Shown: positions 18,190-27,812 of the stretch, in pieces | Numbering within the stretch: the first letter of the stretch is position 1 | Layout: the number at the start of each line of letters is the position of its first letter | Source: Bacillus sp. RO2 | GTDB taxonomy: Bacteria; Bacillota; Bacilli; Bacillales; Bacillaceae_I | Length of the DNA stretch: 64,000 bases | Direction: 5' to 3' | Assembly: GCF_012911845.1 (NCBI RefSeq) | Contig: NZ_JAAXCU010000042.1 | Location: 62,001 to 126,000, forward strand | Translations under genes and position numbers: made by a program | Notes under the pieces: generated by a model | The model's input: the letters and a program-made list of their open reading frames with translations, nothing else | What the model was told of the DNA's origin: nothing | Database searches by the model: none

Positions 18190-19383
18190 TTATGATAGTA
18201 CTTGCTTCACTTTTTCTATAGCCCAATCTAAATCTTCTTTAGAAATAACTAGTGGGGGTGCAAAACGGATTACCGTCTCATGCGTTTCCTTGCATAGTAA
18301 ACCTTTTTCTTTCAGCTTTTCGCAGTAAGGACGAGCTGCTTCCGTCAACTCTACTCCTATGAAGAGGCCACGGCCGCGAACTTCTTTGATTATAGGGTTT
18401 TTTATGGTGCGTAACTCTTCCATCATATAGTTACCTAAGTCATAAGAACGTTCTACCAATTTTTCTTCATCTAATACTTCTAATGCTGCCATGGAAACTG
18501 CACAAGCTAACGGATTTCCTCCAAAAGTGGAGCCGTGCGATCCTGGATTGAACACACCAAGGATATCTTTGTTTGCAGCCACGCAGGAAATAGGGAATAC
18601 TCCTCCGCCAAGCGCTTTACCTAATATGTACATATCAGGCTCTACATTCTCCCAGTCACAAGCGAATAGTTTCCCAGAGCGACCAAGTCCGGCTTGGATT
18701 TCATCTGCCACATATAAAACATTATTAGCCTTACAAACCTCATAAGCTTCTGAGAGGAACCCTTCGGCTGGGATATTGATGCCGGCTTCACCTTGGATTG
18801 GTTCAAAGATAAATGCAGCAGTATTCGGTGTGATGGCACCTTTAAGTGCTTCGATGCTGCCATAAGGAATCACCTTGATACCAGGGAGCATCGGACCGAA
18901 ACCTTGTTGATATTCTTCACTAGAGGACATGGATACTGCTGTCATAGTACGTCCATGGAAATTATCTTCACATACAATGATTTCTGCTTGGTTAGCAGGT
19001 ACACCTTTTACATCATAAGCCCATCGACGAACAGCCTTTACTGCAGTTTCTACAGCTTCTGCACCTGTATTCATAGGTAACACCATATTTTTCTTCGTTA
19101 CCTCAGCCATTTTTTCGTACCAAGGACCGAGTTGGTCGTTATGGAAAGCGCGGGATGTTAAGGTGATTTTATCTGCTTGATCTTTTAACGCTTGAATGAT
19201 TTTAGGGTGACGGTGCCCTTGGTTGACTGCGGAATAGGCACTTAACATATCCATGTATTTATTGCCTTCCGGGTCTTCTACCCATACGCCTTGTGCTTTA
19301 GAAATCACAATTGGAAGTGGGTGATAATTATTGGCGCCAAATTTTTCTGTGATACTGATGATATCGTGTGTTTTCGTTGTCAT
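18190..19383 (-). CDS. rocD: Ornithine aminotransferase RocD
   Basis: A PLP-dependent class III aminotransferase, 397 aa, converting ornithine and 2-oxoglutarate to glutamate semialdehyde and glutamate in arginine breakdown. Visible motifs are [13 protein letters not shown] near the start of the cofactor domain, NFHGRT, and [10 protein letters not shown], which holds the PLP lysine near residue 254. GGAGG precedes the ATG. Bacillus rocDEF is SigL/RocR controlled, but I see no TGGCAC-N5-TTGC box upstream, so control may differ here. The rocE and rocF genes are not beside it. Confidence 0.92.
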   Translation of the reverse strand: MTTKTHDIISITEKFGANNYHPLPIVISKAQGVWVEDPEGNKYMDMLSAYSAVNQGHRHPKIIQALKDQADKITLTSRAFHNDQLGPWYEKMAEVTKKNMVLPMNTGAEAVETAVKAVRRWAYDVKGVPANQAEIIVCEDNFHGRTMTAVSMSSSEEYQQGFGPMLPGIKVIPYGSIEALKGAITPNTAAFIFEPIQGEAGINIPAEGFLSEAYEVCKANNVLYVADEIQAGLGRSGKLFACDWENVEPDMYILGKALGGGVFPISCVAANKDILGVFNPGSHGSTFGGNPLACAVSMAALEVLDEEKLVERSYDLGNYMMEELRTIKNPIIKEVRGRGLFIGVELTEAARPYCEKLKEKGLLCKETHETVIRFAPPLVISKEDLDWAIEKVKQVLS

Positions 19384-19539
19384 AAATGAAGTACCTCCAT
19401 TATTGAATGTAATGGTTTACATAGGTATTATATCATTGTTAATATTCAAAATCTTATATTAAGGTAATTTACTTAGTTTTTTTCTGTCTCTATGGTATGA
19501 TACTAGTAGTTTTGAGTGAAATAAAGGAGGTTAGTAGAT

Positions 19540-19884
19540 ATGACACATGCACATATTTCAACATGGGCAATCGCACTTATTCTGTTTGTCGTAGTACTTT
19601 TTTTAACAAAAGCAGGGAAAGAAAAAGGTGCTAAGATAACCGCGATGGTACTTAGAGTGTTCTACATCTTGATCGTTGTGACAGGCTTGCAGCTTGGATG
19701 GACATTGATCACAAACGGGCAATATGCATTGAAGATGGTACTTGGTATTGTCGTTATCGGTTTGATGGAAATGATCTCAGTCCGCACTAGAAAAGGTAAA
19801 TCGACCGTTGTGGTTTGGGTTCTTTTCGTGGTCGTTTTGGCATACATTCTCCACTTAGGCTTCAGTCTACCAATGGGTGTATAA
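19540..19884 (+). CDS. yisL: YisL family membrane protein (DUF1516)
   Basis: A 114-aa protein with four hydrophobic segments, starting MTHAHISTWAIALILF. The conserved H-x-H start, RVFYILIVVTGLQL and the TRKGKS loop match YisL/DUF1516 as I know it. No enzymatic role is known. AAAGGAGG lies about 10 nt upstream of the ATG, and an extended -10 (TGGTATGAT) near 19493-19501 may drive it. A strong terminator follows. Confidence 0.87.
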   Translation: MTHAHISTWAIALILFVVVLFLTKAGKEKGAKITAMVLRVFYILIVVTGLQLGWTLITNGQYALKMVLGIVVIGLMEMISVRTRKGKSTVVVWVLFVVVLAYILHLGFSLPMGV

Positions 19885-19894
19885 TTTACAAAAT

Positions 19895-19938
19895 AAAAAG
19901 CTTGAATCCTTATTAAATCGGGGATTTAAGCTTTTTTT
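19895..19938 (+). terminator. Terminator after yisL
   Basis: AAAAAGCTT-AATCC on the left pairs with GGATT-AAGCTTTTTTT on the right, ending in seven T. Confidence 0.85.
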
Positions 19939-19950
19939 AGGTATATAGTG

Positions 19951-19995
19951 CTGTTGATTTCCTTTCAGGGCGCTTTGCTTGCCTGGCAAGGGGGG
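19951..19995 (-). repeat. Truncated dispersed element (TIR family), copy 1
   Basis: CTGTTGATTTCC followed by GGCGCTTTGCTTGCC matches the right end of the dispersed elements described at 27813-27942, in minus orientation. The rest is missing, and the 52-bp tandem array starts where it stops. Confidence 0.6.
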
Positions 19996-20632
19996 AGGTA
20001 AAATAGAGGCGGTCTCTCCGCCCGAACCGGCAGTGGAAAACCCAAAACGGTAGAAGAGAGACCGTCTCTCTGCCCGAACCGGCAGCGGAAAACCAAAAAC
20101 GGTAGAAGAGAGACCGTCTCTCCGCCCGAACCGGCAGCGGAAAACACGAACCGGTAGAAGAGAGACCGTCTCTCCGCCCGAACCGGCAGCGGAAAACCCA
20201 AAACGGTAGAAGAGAGACCGTCTCTCCGCCCGAACCGGCAGCGGAAAACCCAAAACGGTAGAAGAGAGACTGTCTCTCCGCCCAAACCGGCAGCGGAAAA
20301 CATTAAACGGTAGAAGAGAGACCGTCTCTCCGCCCGAACCGGCAGCGAAAAAACAAAACGGTAGAAGAGAGACCGTCTCTCCGCCCAAACCGGCAGCGGA
20401 AAACCCAAAACGGTAGAAGAGAGACCGTCTCTCCGCCCAAATCGACAGTGGAAAACCCAAACCGGTAGTAGAGAGACCGTCTCTCCGCCCGAACCGGCAG
20501 CGGAAAACATGAAACGGTAGAAGAGAGACCGTCTCTCCGCCCGAACCGGCAGCGGAAAACATGAAACGGTAGAAGAGAGACCGTTTCTCCGCCCAAACCG
20601 GAAGCGAAAAACCAAAAACGGTAATAGAGAAG
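19996..20632 (+). repeat. Tandem array A: about 12 units of 52 bp
   Basis: The word GGTAGAAG (or a one-base variant) recurs at 20049, 20101, 20153, 20205, 20257, 20309, 20360, 20412, 20464, 20516, 20568 and 20620, a period of 52 bp with a single 51. Each unit holds the 15-nt inverted repeat GAGAGACCGTCTCTC, then CGCCCGAACCGGCAGCGG and an A-rich spacer. Units are about 90 percent alike and degrade at both ends. Several minus-strand frames are open through it (up to about 260 codons), but they are repeat artefacts. It lies between convergent yisL and yisN. Confidence 0.93.
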
Positions 20633-20766
20633 CAATCTCTATGCTCAACACCCATTCACCAAAGCCCTAATAGTTAACAAGAAAGTAAATTCCCCGCCAC
20701 ATATCGCTTTTAATAAAGCTGAATCGCTTTCCTCTACAGCTCATTCGCCACTTTATTCTCCTTGTT

Positions 20767-21345
20767 CTATTCAGCTTTTCTACGTTCCATATTAGTGAAC
20801 ATGTATCTTTTGCCGGTTTGCAGGGTGTATTCAAATCGGTCGGTTACTGATTTTCCTCTAGAAAAGTGATGTTGAACGGAACAAATAAATGTTTCATTAT
20901 CATAAACGAGAAAATTTACTCCTGATGGCTCCTTTATATTATCCATGAATTGCATGGTGTTATAGCAATAGATACAGTCATAGATGGAAATATTGGAGTT
21001 GTTCAACAGGGTGGTGAACTTTGTAAACGCATCCTCGGACAGTTCTTCAAGCCATTCCATATAGGGCTGAGGAAGTCTTTTACGGACACGCACGGCATCT
21101 CCATTGTTTAATTCATACAAATGTTTGGTATGTAATACAACTTGACCGTTTTCTAATAACACGCCTGGTACCCATTCGTTTGAAAAGAGTATCTCTATGC
21201 CTTCTTCTGAAATCTCTTCTAAAAGAAATGCTTCATCGTCCTCGGCTTCAAAAAAAATCCATTGTTCATTTATATGTTCAATTGTACCGCATGTATAGGA
21301 GCGTTTCTGTTCGTAAATAATGTTTTTTCTTTTTTGAAGATTCAC
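20767..21345 (-). CDS. yisN: YisN-like DUF2777 protein
   Basis: A soluble, acidic 192-aa protein starting MNLQKRKNIIYEQKRSYTCG. Its length, an internal cysteine pair YDCIYCYN and its location between yisL and asnO fit B. subtilis YisN (DUF2777). The function is unknown. A stem formed by AAAAGCTGAAT and ATTCAGCTTT with a long loop lies at its end (about 20717-20785) and could end the transcript. Confidence in the family is moderate because I rely on remembered context. Confidence 0.75.
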   Translation of the reverse strand: MNLQKRKNIIYEQKRSYTCGTIEHINEQWIFFEAEDDEAFLLEEISEEGIEILFSNEWVPGVLLENGQVVLHTKHLYELNNGDAVRVRKRLPQPYMEWLEELSEDAFTKFTTLLNNSNISIYDCIYCYNTMQFMDNIKEPSGVNFLVYDNETFICSVQHHFSRGKSVTDRFEYTLQTGKRYMFTNMERRKAE

Positions 21346-21517
21346 AGTCGTTTCCTCCAGTAGTCAACAAGTTTTGTAGGGGCAAACCTTTGTGTCTGCC
21401 ATTCTTCCCTAGTTGGTGTGCCTTTAAACTAGACGCATTATTATTACTTTACCCACTTTTCAGAGGAATATTGAGAGGAAGACAGACAAGGAAAAAAAGT
21501 GAAGCTGTTTCTGGAAT

Positions 21518-21546
21518 TCATGGTATAAGCACTCCCGGCATAGTAT
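21518..21546 (+). promoter_or_regulatory. Candidate SigE promoter of asnO
   Basis: TCATGGT (21518-21524), a 14-bp spacer and CATAGTAT (21539-21546) resemble the SigE consensus (KMATATT-N14-CATACANT). This would fit mother-cell expression of a sporulation asparagine synthetase, but it is a by-eye match. Confidence 0.4.
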
Positions 21547-21591
21547 AGAACACCCGTAGTTTGCTTAAAGCAAAAGGAGTGGATGGACAAT

Positions 21592-23442
21592 ATGTGCGGT
21601 ATTACTGGATGGATAGATTGGAAGAAAGATATCAAAGATCAGAAAGATATAGTAAAAAAAATGGCGGAAACTTTATCTTTACGTGGACCAGATGACACAA
21701 ATATTTGGATGGACCGTCATGTGGGTTTTGGACATAAACGCTTAGCTGTTGTTGACCTTGAAGGCGGTAAGCAGCCGATGACAAGGAATAAAGCGGAGGA
21801 TAATTACACTATTTGCTATAACGGTGAACTTTATAACACAGAAGATATTAGAAAAGAATTGGTGAAGAGAGGATATGGTTTTAGAGGGCATTCTGATACG
21901 GAAGTTTTACTGACGGCCTATATGGAATGGAAAGAAGAATGTGTCCATCATTTAAATGGCATCTTTGCATTTGCAATTTGGGATGAAAAAGAAGAAAGAT
22001 TGTTTATTGCGCGAGACAGACTTGGGGTGAAGCCATTATTTTTTCATCAAGGGGAGGGGACGTTGCTTTTTGGATCCGAACTGAAAGCACTTCTGGCCCA
22101 TCCGGAAGTCTCGAGTGAAGTTGGGTATGATGGATTGGCAGAAATCTTTGGACTTGGACCTTCTCGTTCCCCTGGCAATGGACTTTTTCATCAAATCAAG
22201 GAGCTCCGCCCAGCACATTTAATGATAATGAGTAAAAGGGAAGGTCTGAAAATCAAGCGATACTGGAATGTGGAAAGCAGGCCGCATACGGATAGTTTCG
22301 AGGAAACCGTGGAAAAAGTACGCTATCTTTTCACAGATGCTGTTACAAGACAACTAGTATCAGATGTGCCGGTATGTACATTTTTATCTGGAGGCTTGGA
22401 TTCTAGTGCCATAACAGCAATTGCTGCAAATGCTTTTAAGAATGAAGGCAAGCCGCCATTAAATACTTATTCCATTGATTACGAGGAAAATGACAAGTAC
22501 TTTAAAGCAAATGAATTTCAACCAAATTCCGATGAGAAGTGGATTAGGAAAATGACGGAAACCTTTGGTACCGTTCATCACCGTTCCATCATCTCACAAA
22601 CCAACCTCGCAGCGTATTTAAAAGAGGCGGTACTTGTAAGAGATCAACCTGGTATGGCGGATATAGATTCCTCCTTACTATGGTTCTGCAGGGAAATCAA
22701 ACAAAATTATGTCGTGAGTCTCTCTGGGGAATGTGCAGATGAAATCTTCGGGGGATACCCATGGTTCCACAGACCAGAAGATCTTGCATCAAGTAACTTC
22801 CCATGGATGCGTTCCACCCAAGCCAGAATGGAACTGCTTCGACCAGAATGGAGAAGGAGACTGAAACTAGATGAATATATTACATCTAAATTTGAAGAAA
22901 CGGTTGCGGAAACGCCTAGACTTGAAGGCGAGAGTCTAATAGAAGCACGTAGACGCGAGTTGTTCTATTTAAATATGATATGGTTCATGACAACACTACT
23001 TGACCGCAAGGATAGAATGAGCATGGGTGCAAGCTTAGAAGTTCGTGTTCCCTTTGCTGATCACCGTTTGGTGGAGTATGTCTGGAATATCCCATGGGAA
23101 ATGAAGATGCACGGCAACAGGGAAAAGGGGATCTTAAGGAAGGCTTTGGAAGGCATACTACCTGATGAAGTGCTTTACAGGAAGAAAAGTCCCTACCCTA
23201 AAACCCATCATCCGGTTTATACGAAAATGGTTAGAAGTTGGCTAGAAGAAATTCTGGAAGATTCAAATAGCCCATTACTTGAGTTCATGGATAAAAAGAA
23301 ACTGAAAGAAATCGTTTCTTCAGAAGGTAAAGCATTTCAGGTACCTTGGTTTGGACAGCTGATGAGTGGTCCTCAACTGTTAGCCCACCTCGCACAAATT
23401 CATGTATGGTTTACTCATTACGGTGTAACAATAAAGGAATAA
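21592..23442 (+). CDS. asnO: Asparagine synthetase (glutamine-hydrolysing), AsnO-type
   Basis: A class II glutamine amidotransferase fused to an asparagine synthetase domain, 616 aa. It makes asparagine from aspartate, ATP and glutamine. The first residues must be MCGI with Cys2 as the glutaminase nucleophile, so I start at 21592 rather than three codons upstream, even though AAAGGAG then lies 12 nt away. Further motifs are LRGPDD, CYNGELYN, GHSDTEV and the ATP PP-loop LSGGLDSSAI. B. subtilis asnO holds the same position next to yisN and is the sporulation-linked member of three paralogues. Confidence 0.9.
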   Translation: MCGITGWIDWKKDIKDQKDIVKKMAETLSLRGPDDTNIWMDRHVGFGHKRLAVVDLEGGKQPMTRNKAEDNYTICYNGELYNTEDIRKELVKRGYGFRGHSDTEVLLTAYMEWKEECVHHLNGIFAFAIWDEKEERLFIARDRLGVKPLFFHQGEGTLLFGSELKALLAHPEVSSEVGYDGLAEIFGLGPSRSPGNGLFHQIKELRPAHLMIMSKREGLKIKRYWNVESRPHTDSFEETVEKVRYLFTDAVTRQLVSDVPVCTFLSGGLDSSAITAIAANAFKNEGKPPLNTYSIDYEENDKYFKANEFQPNSDEKWIRKMTETFGTVHHRSIISQTNLAAYLKEAVLVRDQPGMADIDSSLLWFCREIKQNYVVSLSGECADEIFGGYPWFHRPEDLASSNFPWMRSTQARMELLRPEWRRRLKLDEYITSKFEETVAETPRLEGESLIEARRRELFYLNMIWFMTTLLDRKDRMSMGASLEVRVPFADHRLVEYVWNIPWEMKMHGNREKGILRKALEGILPDEVLYRKKSPYPKTHHPVYTKMVRSWLEEILEDSNSPLLEFMDKKKLKEIVSSEGKAFQVPWFGQLMSGPQLLAHLAQIHVWFTHYGVTIKE

Positions 23443-23509
23443 ATTGCTAAGTATGATTAAATGTGTTTTGATTAGAGTGTAGAAACTCTTTATCGTATTA
23501 AAGAGATAA

Positions 23510-23533
23510 AAGCTCCTAGATAGGAGTTTTTAT
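23510..23533 (+). terminator. Terminator after asnO
   Basis: CTCCTA and TAGGAG form a compact stem followed by TTTTTATTT. Confidence 0.7.
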
Positions 23534-23648
23534 TTCATTTTAGTGTGTACAAGCTCCTTATTTCTAGTGCAGTTTATGAAAAAATCATCATCCAAATGCC
23601 GTTTCAACCCGTTTTTAAATAGAAAGAGTGTTATTGATTGTAAGGGTA

Positions 23649-23677
23649 TTTAAAAGAATATATAATGTTTGTATAAT
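23649..23677 (+). promoter_or_regulatory. SigA promoter of the rightward carotenoid operon
   Basis: TTTAAA (23649-23654) and a perfect TATAAT (23672-23677) are spaced by exactly 17 bp, 50 bp upstream of the first desaturase gene. The rest of the 285-bp gap after asnO shows only the terminator. Confidence 0.55.
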
Positions 23678-23727
23678 ATTTGTTTAATTAAGGAACGGTT
23701 TGTTTGGAATGAGGAGGCGTACTTGAA

Positions 23728-25254
23728 ATGAGCAAAAAAATAGTAGTGATTGGTGCAGGGCCTGGTGGTTTAGCAACTGCCATGATGCTTTCTGCAAGTG
23801 GCTATGAAGTAACCGTTATGGAAAAACAACCTTATGTTGGAGGACGAAATTCTGCTATAAAATTAGGGGATTTCACTTTCGATATGGGGCCAACCTTTTT
23901 AAGTATGCCTCAAATAGCAGAGGAAATTTTTGAAGAATCAAGGCGGAACATGCATGATTACATGGACATGAAAGAATTAAAAGAAATGTATGAACTTGTT
24001 TTTCCAGATAAATCATTTATGGTGACTCGTGATAAGGAGAAAATGAAAGAAACCATTGAACGGTATTTTCCTGGGGATGGAGAGGGATATGACCGATTTA
24101 TGTCGGAAACGGAAAAGCGTATGGACGCCCTCACTCCAATCCTTCAGGGGAAAATGGATCGTTTCTATCATTATTTTCAATGGAAAGTCATTAAAGCGTT
24201 GCCCCAGCTAAGCCTTGGCAGCAGTTTGTACGATCAATTAAGTAAATATTTTCGACAAGAACAACTCAAACTTGCTTTCACTTTTCAATCAAAATATTTA
24301 GGAATGTCCCCGTGGGAATGTCCTGGTGCCTTCTCCATTCTCTCTTGGATGGAACATGCATATGGAATTTATCATCCAATCGGAGGGGTCAATCAGCTCT
24401 CTGAAAGCATGGCAAAAGTGGTGAAAGAATATGGTGGGAAAATTAATCTTGGTACAGGTGTTAAAAAGCTTTGGCTAGAAGGTCGAAAAGTGAAAGGTGT
24501 CATTTTGGAGAATGGATCTAAAGTGGAAGCAGATGAAGTAGTGGTTAACGGTGATTTTGCCCATGTGATGACAAATTTAGTGGATGAGAACGTATTGCAA
24601 AAATACAGTAAACGGAAGCTTGAGAAGAAAAAGTATTCCTGCTCTACCTTTATGATTTATCTTGGGCTCGACACGGTTTATGATCTACCGCACCACAGCA
24701 TTATTTTTGCTGAAGACTACAAAAAGAATGTAGAAGAGATCACCAGAACAAAGAAGTTATCAAGTGACCCTTCCATCTATGTCCAAAATGCTTCAGTGAC
24801 AGACCCTACACTTGCTCCCGCAGGAAAGTCTGCCCTATATATCCTTGCGCCTGTTCCTAACAACTTCAGTGAGATAGATTGGCAGGAAAATAAAGATAAG
24901 TTTCGAGAGTTAGTATTTGAGACACTGGAGAAAAAGAGCGGATTAAAAGGACTCAGGAATCATATAGAAGTTGAAAAAATTATTACACCTGCTGATTGGG
25001 AAAAAGAAGTGCTTGTATACAAAGGGGCGACTTTTAACCTTGGCCATCAACTGACACAAATGATGGTATTGCGCCCGCATAATAAATTTGAAGAACTTGA
25101 AAACTGTTGGCTTGTTGGCGGCGGTACACATCCGGGAAGCGGATTACCGACCATTCTCGAATCGGCGAGAATAACAACACGACTCCTAAGGGAAAAGCAT
25201 GAAACACATTCTCAAAAAAGCTTTCAAGCGCAAAGATTGGAGAAGGCTCAATGA
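23728..25254 (+). CDS. CrtI/CrtN-type carotenoid desaturase or oxidase, paralogue 1
   Basis: A 508-aa FAD-dependent phytoene desaturase family protein. The dinucleotide fold VIGAGPGGLATAMML is at residues 6-20, followed by EKQPYVGGRNS. The C-terminal FAD motif is THPGSGLPTILESARI. It acts on a carotenoid in the membrane. Three members of this family occur in the cluster; this one resembles CrtP and CrtN about equally, so it may be the third type (often called crtNc) used for end-group desaturation or oxidation in Bacillus C30 pathways. GGAGG precedes the ATG, and the stop overlaps crtN by 4 nt. Confidence 0.8.
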   Translation: MSKKIVVIGAGPGGLATAMMLSASGYEVTVMEKQPYVGGRNSAIKLGDFTFDMGPTFLSMPQIAEEIFEESRRNMHDYMDMKELKEMYELVFPDKSFMVTRDKEKMKETIERYFPGDGEGYDRFMSETEKRMDALTPILQGKMDRFYHYFQWKVIKALPQLSLGSSLYDQLSKYFRQEQLKLAFTFQSKYLGMSPWECPGAFSILSWMEHAYGIYHPIGGVNQLSESMAKVVKEYGGKINLGTGVKKLWLEGRKVKGVILENGSKVEADEVVVNGDFAHVMTNLVDENVLQKYSKRKLEKKKYSCSTFMIYLGLDTVYDLPHHSIIFAEDYKKNVEEITRTKKLSSDPSIYVQNASVTDPTLAPAGKSALYILAPVPNNFSEIDWQENKDKFRELVFETLEKKSGLKGLRNHIEVEKIITPADWEKEVLVYKGATFNLGHQLTQMMVLRPHNKFEELENCWLVGGGTHPGSGLPTILESARITTRLLREKHETHSQKSFQAQRLEKAQ

Positions 25255-26753
25255 GTAAGCATATAGCAATCGCTGGTGCAGGTATCGGAGGAATGATTAC
25301 AGCCCTTTTACTAAAAAAGCAGGGTTTTCACGTTAGTATTTTTGAAAAAGGAAAACAGGCAGGAGGTCGGCTTGCCTTTGTCGAAAGGGATGGGTACCGG
25401 ATAGACCAAGGCCCAACTATTGTCCTCTTGCCCGATATGCTGAAAGAAATACTGGCAGAAGCGGGAGTGTCCAAGGATGCTTGGGAACTAATGAGCCTTG
25501 ACACACTTTATTCCATTCATTTTAAGGATGGTAAGAAATACACAAAATTTAAAGATATAAACACTCAACTATCCGAGTTGTCAAAGCAGTTTCCAGGCGA
25601 AGAAATAGGTTTTAAACAATACATGACAGACATGAAAAAAAGTTTTGAAATGGGGAAAACCTCGTTCCTGGAGAAATCGTTTACGCGAAAAAGAGATTTC
25701 TGGACGGGGAAAAACCTTAAGACCTTACTAAGATTAAAAGCTTATCAATCAACTAAAAAATTCGCAGGATCCTATTTCAACGACGAACGACTCCGTGAAG
25801 CGTATTCCCTTCAGACGTTATATATCGGAGGTAATCCACAAACAGCTCCAGCCATGTATAGTTTAATTCCTTTTAGTGAACATGAACATGGCATCCACTA
25901 TGTGAAGGGAGGCTATGCATCTCTCGTTGATGTGCTAGTGGAAACGTTGAAAGCCAGCGGAATCCCACTGCATCTTTCCAGTAAGGTGGAAAACATCCAA
26001 AAAGAGCAAGGACGCGTTACGGCCATTAAAGTTAATGGCGAGAGTATTACGGTTGATGGACTCGTTTGGAATGGTGATTTTCCTTCCTCAGCAGAACTTT
26101 TCAATATTCAAAAAGACTATGAACCTTCCTCAGGGTGTGTATTGTTTTATTTTGGAGTGGATGGAATCTATCAGGATTCAAATGTTCACCAATTTTTCAT
26201 GGGTGGAGACTTCGAACAGCATATGAGAGAAGTGTTCAAAGAAAAGAAGGTACCTACAGATCCTTCCTTCTATACATTCAATCCAAGCGTAATCGATTCC
26301 ACATTGGCACCGGTTGGAAAAAGTGTTTTGTACGTCCTGATACCGGTTCCATCTGGCAGCCATATAGATTGGAGCAACGAAAAGGCATTTAAAGACAGGA
26401 TGTTGAAGAATATTGAAAACAGAGCATTTCCTGATTTAACAAAAAGAATGGAATGGATGGAAGTAAGAACACCTAATGATGCCGAGCTCGATGGATTATT
26501 TCAAGGTGGTAGCTTCGGTATCGCTCCGAATTTATTTCAGTCTGGTGTATTCAGACCACAGGCTAAACCAAATTCTGACCTGGAAAATGTTTATGCAACC
26601 GGTGCATCTATACACCCGGGGGGCGGTATACCAATTGTTATGCAAAGCGCTAAGCTTGCAGCAAACCAGATTATCCATGATTTTGCCCATCATTCATCTG
26701 CAAAGGATGTGAATCTCAATGAACGACTTAATGAAAGCATATCATCATTGTGA
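25251..26753 (+). CDS. crtN: Dehydrosqualene (diapophytoene) desaturase CrtN
   Basis: A 500-aa flavoprotein starting MSKHIAIAGAGIGGMITALL (FAD fold), with DQGPTIVLLPDM, LQTLYIGGNPQTAPAMYS and C-terminal ASIHPGGGIPIVMQSAKLA. These blocks follow staphylococcal CrtN more closely than the two paralogues here. It would introduce conjugated double bonds into 4,4'-diapophytoene. It is translationally coupled to the gene before it (ATGA overlap) and overlaps crtM by 35 nt, which supports the CrtN role. The exact number of desaturation steps cannot be read from sequence. Confidence 0.82.
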   Translation: MSKHIAIAGAGIGGMITALLLKKQGFHVSIFEKGKQAGGRLAFVERDGYRIDQGPTIVLLPDMLKEILAEAGVSKDAWELMSLDTLYSIHFKDGKKYTKFKDINTQLSELSKQFPGEEIGFKQYMTDMKKSFEMGKTSFLEKSFTRKRDFWTGKNLKTLLRLKAYQSTKKFAGSYFNDERLREAYSLQTLYIGGNPQTAPAMYSLIPFSEHEHGIHYVKGGYASLVDVLVETLKASGIPLHLSSKVENIQKEQGRVTAIKVNGESITVDGLVWNGDFPSSAELFNIQKDYEPSSGCVLFYFGVDGIYQDSNVHQFFMGGDFEQHMREVFKEKKVPTDPSFYTFNPSVIDSTLAPVGKSVLYVLIPVPSGSHIDWSNEKAFKDRMLKNIENRAFPDLTKRMEWMEVRTPNDAELDGLFQGGSFGIAPNLFQSGVFRPQAKPNSDLENVYATGASIHPGGGIPIVMQSAKLAANQIIHDFAHHSSAKDVNLNERLNESISSL

Positions 26754-27552
26754 ATCCATAATTAAAGAACATTCTAAAACATTCTATAAAGCATTTATGC
26801 TCTTGCCTAAAGAAAAGAAGCAGGCGGTATGGGCTGTTTATGCGTTTTGTCGACAGGTTGACGATATCGTCGATGAAGGGGTAAATCCCAAAGAAGAGCT
26901 CTTCGAATTCAAAGGAATGTTTGCTTCTTTTCTAAATGGAGAACTGCCGTCTGAAGATCCAATGTGGTTAGCTCTTCAAGATGTTTTCAATAGATACGAG
27001 ATGGACGTACAATCCTTTCATGACATGATAGTTGGCCAGGAAATGGATCTATATAAAAAGATGTATTTCACAGAAGAAGAAGTGCTTCACTATTCCTATC
27101 ATGTGGCAAGTACCGTTGGATTGATGCTGCTACCGATTCTTGCTCCTAAGAAAAAAGGTGAATTGAGAGAGGATGCTATCGCGCTTGGGCAGGCGATGCA
27201 GATTACTAATATTCTTAGAGATATTGGGGAAGATCTTGAGCGTGAGAGAGTCTATATTCCGATCGAAATGCTGGAAAAAGCGGGCTATTCACTGGATGAC
27301 TTGAACAAGCATATTGTGAATAATAAGTTCATATCTGTGTGGGAAGAAATGGCAAATAAAGCGGAAAGACTTTATGAACAGGCGATGAGCACTATTCATC
27401 TGTATCCCATGCATTCGAGAACTCCTGTTAAAGGAGCGGCCTATTTGTATCGCGCGATACTTGGTTCGATACGTAAAAAGGGGTATTCAGTCTTCAAGAC
27501 AAAGCATTATGTTTCCAGTGAGGAAAAGCAGCAAATCATTTCCCAAATGTAA
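26719..27552 (+). CDS. crtM: Dehydrosqualene synthase CrtM
   Basis: A 277-aa squalene/phytoene synthase family enzyme that would join two farnesyl diphosphates to dehydrosqualene, the entry step to C30 carotenoids. Both Asp-rich Mg-diphosphate sites are intact: DDIVD at 48-52 and NILRDIGED at 164-172, with the conserved ERVYIP shortly after. AAAGGATGTG lies 7 nt upstream of the ATG, inside the end of crtN. It occupies the position of yisP in B. subtilis, a related protein reported to make farnesol rather than dehydrosqualene. Confidence 0.9.
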   Translation: MNDLMKAYHHCESIIKEHSKTFYKAFMLLPKEKKQAVWAVYAFCRQVDDIVDEGVNPKEELFEFKGMFASFLNGELPSEDPMWLALQDVFNRYEMDVQSFHDMIVGQEMDLYKKMYFTEEEVLHYSYHVASTVGLMLLPILAPKKKGELREDAIALGQAMQITNILRDIGEDLERERVYIPIEMLEKAGYSLDDLNKHIVNNKFISVWEEMANKAERLYEQAMSTIHLYPMHSRTPVKGAAYLYRAILGSIRKKGYSVFKTKHYVSSEEKQQIISQM

Positions 27553-27583
27553 CAACCACAGTCCAATGGGCTGTGGTTTTATT
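27553..27583 (+). terminator. Terminator of the rightward carotenoid operon
   Basis: AACCACAG and CTGTGGTT form an 8-bp stem followed by TTATTTAT. The remaining 410 bp up to crtP hold only two dispersed elements. Confidence 0.8.
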
Positions 27584-27602
27584 TATAAAAAAGTATGTAT
27601 CA

Positions 27603-27732
27603 CTGTTGATTTCCGTTCCAAGCGCTTCGCTTACCTGTGGGCGGTCCGTGAGCCTCCTTGGCTTGCGCCGGTGGGGTTTCACCTGTCCCCTTCCTCCCGC
27701 GGGCATCTGCTCGCCTTCCACTCCAATCAACA
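27603..27732 (-). repeat. Dispersed element, copy 2 (minus orientation)
   Basis: Begins CTGTTGATTTCCG and ends CCACTCCAATCAACA, so the ends are inverted copies. The interior contains GAGCCTCCTTGGC and TGGGGTTTCACC blocks shared, in reverse, with copy 3. The ends face those of copy 3 at 27813-27942. Confidence 0.85.
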
Positions 27733-27812
27733 AGGATTTTCCATTCAAAGAAAGTATTATGAAAGTCTTATCTAACAAGATGAATTAACACCTTTGTTTT
27801 TCTAATCCATAG

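Noticed and set aside
18190-19500. SigL (-24/-12) promoter for rocD.
   Set aside because: I looked for TGGCAC-N5-TTGC on the minus strand upstream of rocD and found none.
19996-20632. CRISPR array.
   Set aside because: The whole 52-bp unit is conserved, with no unique spacers of 30-40 bp, and no cas genes are in the window. The same holds for arrays B and C.
19867-20655. Long minus-strand frames (about 228-262 codons) with a repeated peptide across array A.
   Set aside because: Because 52 is not a multiple of 3, the repeat is read in all registers. Several frames are open at once, there is no convincing start signal, and the peptide is only the translated repeat.
23600-23730. SigB promoter for the carotenoid operon (a GGGTAT occurs at 23644).
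   Set aside because: No GTTTAA-like -35 stands at the needed 12-15 bp distance. The SigA pair just downstream is better.
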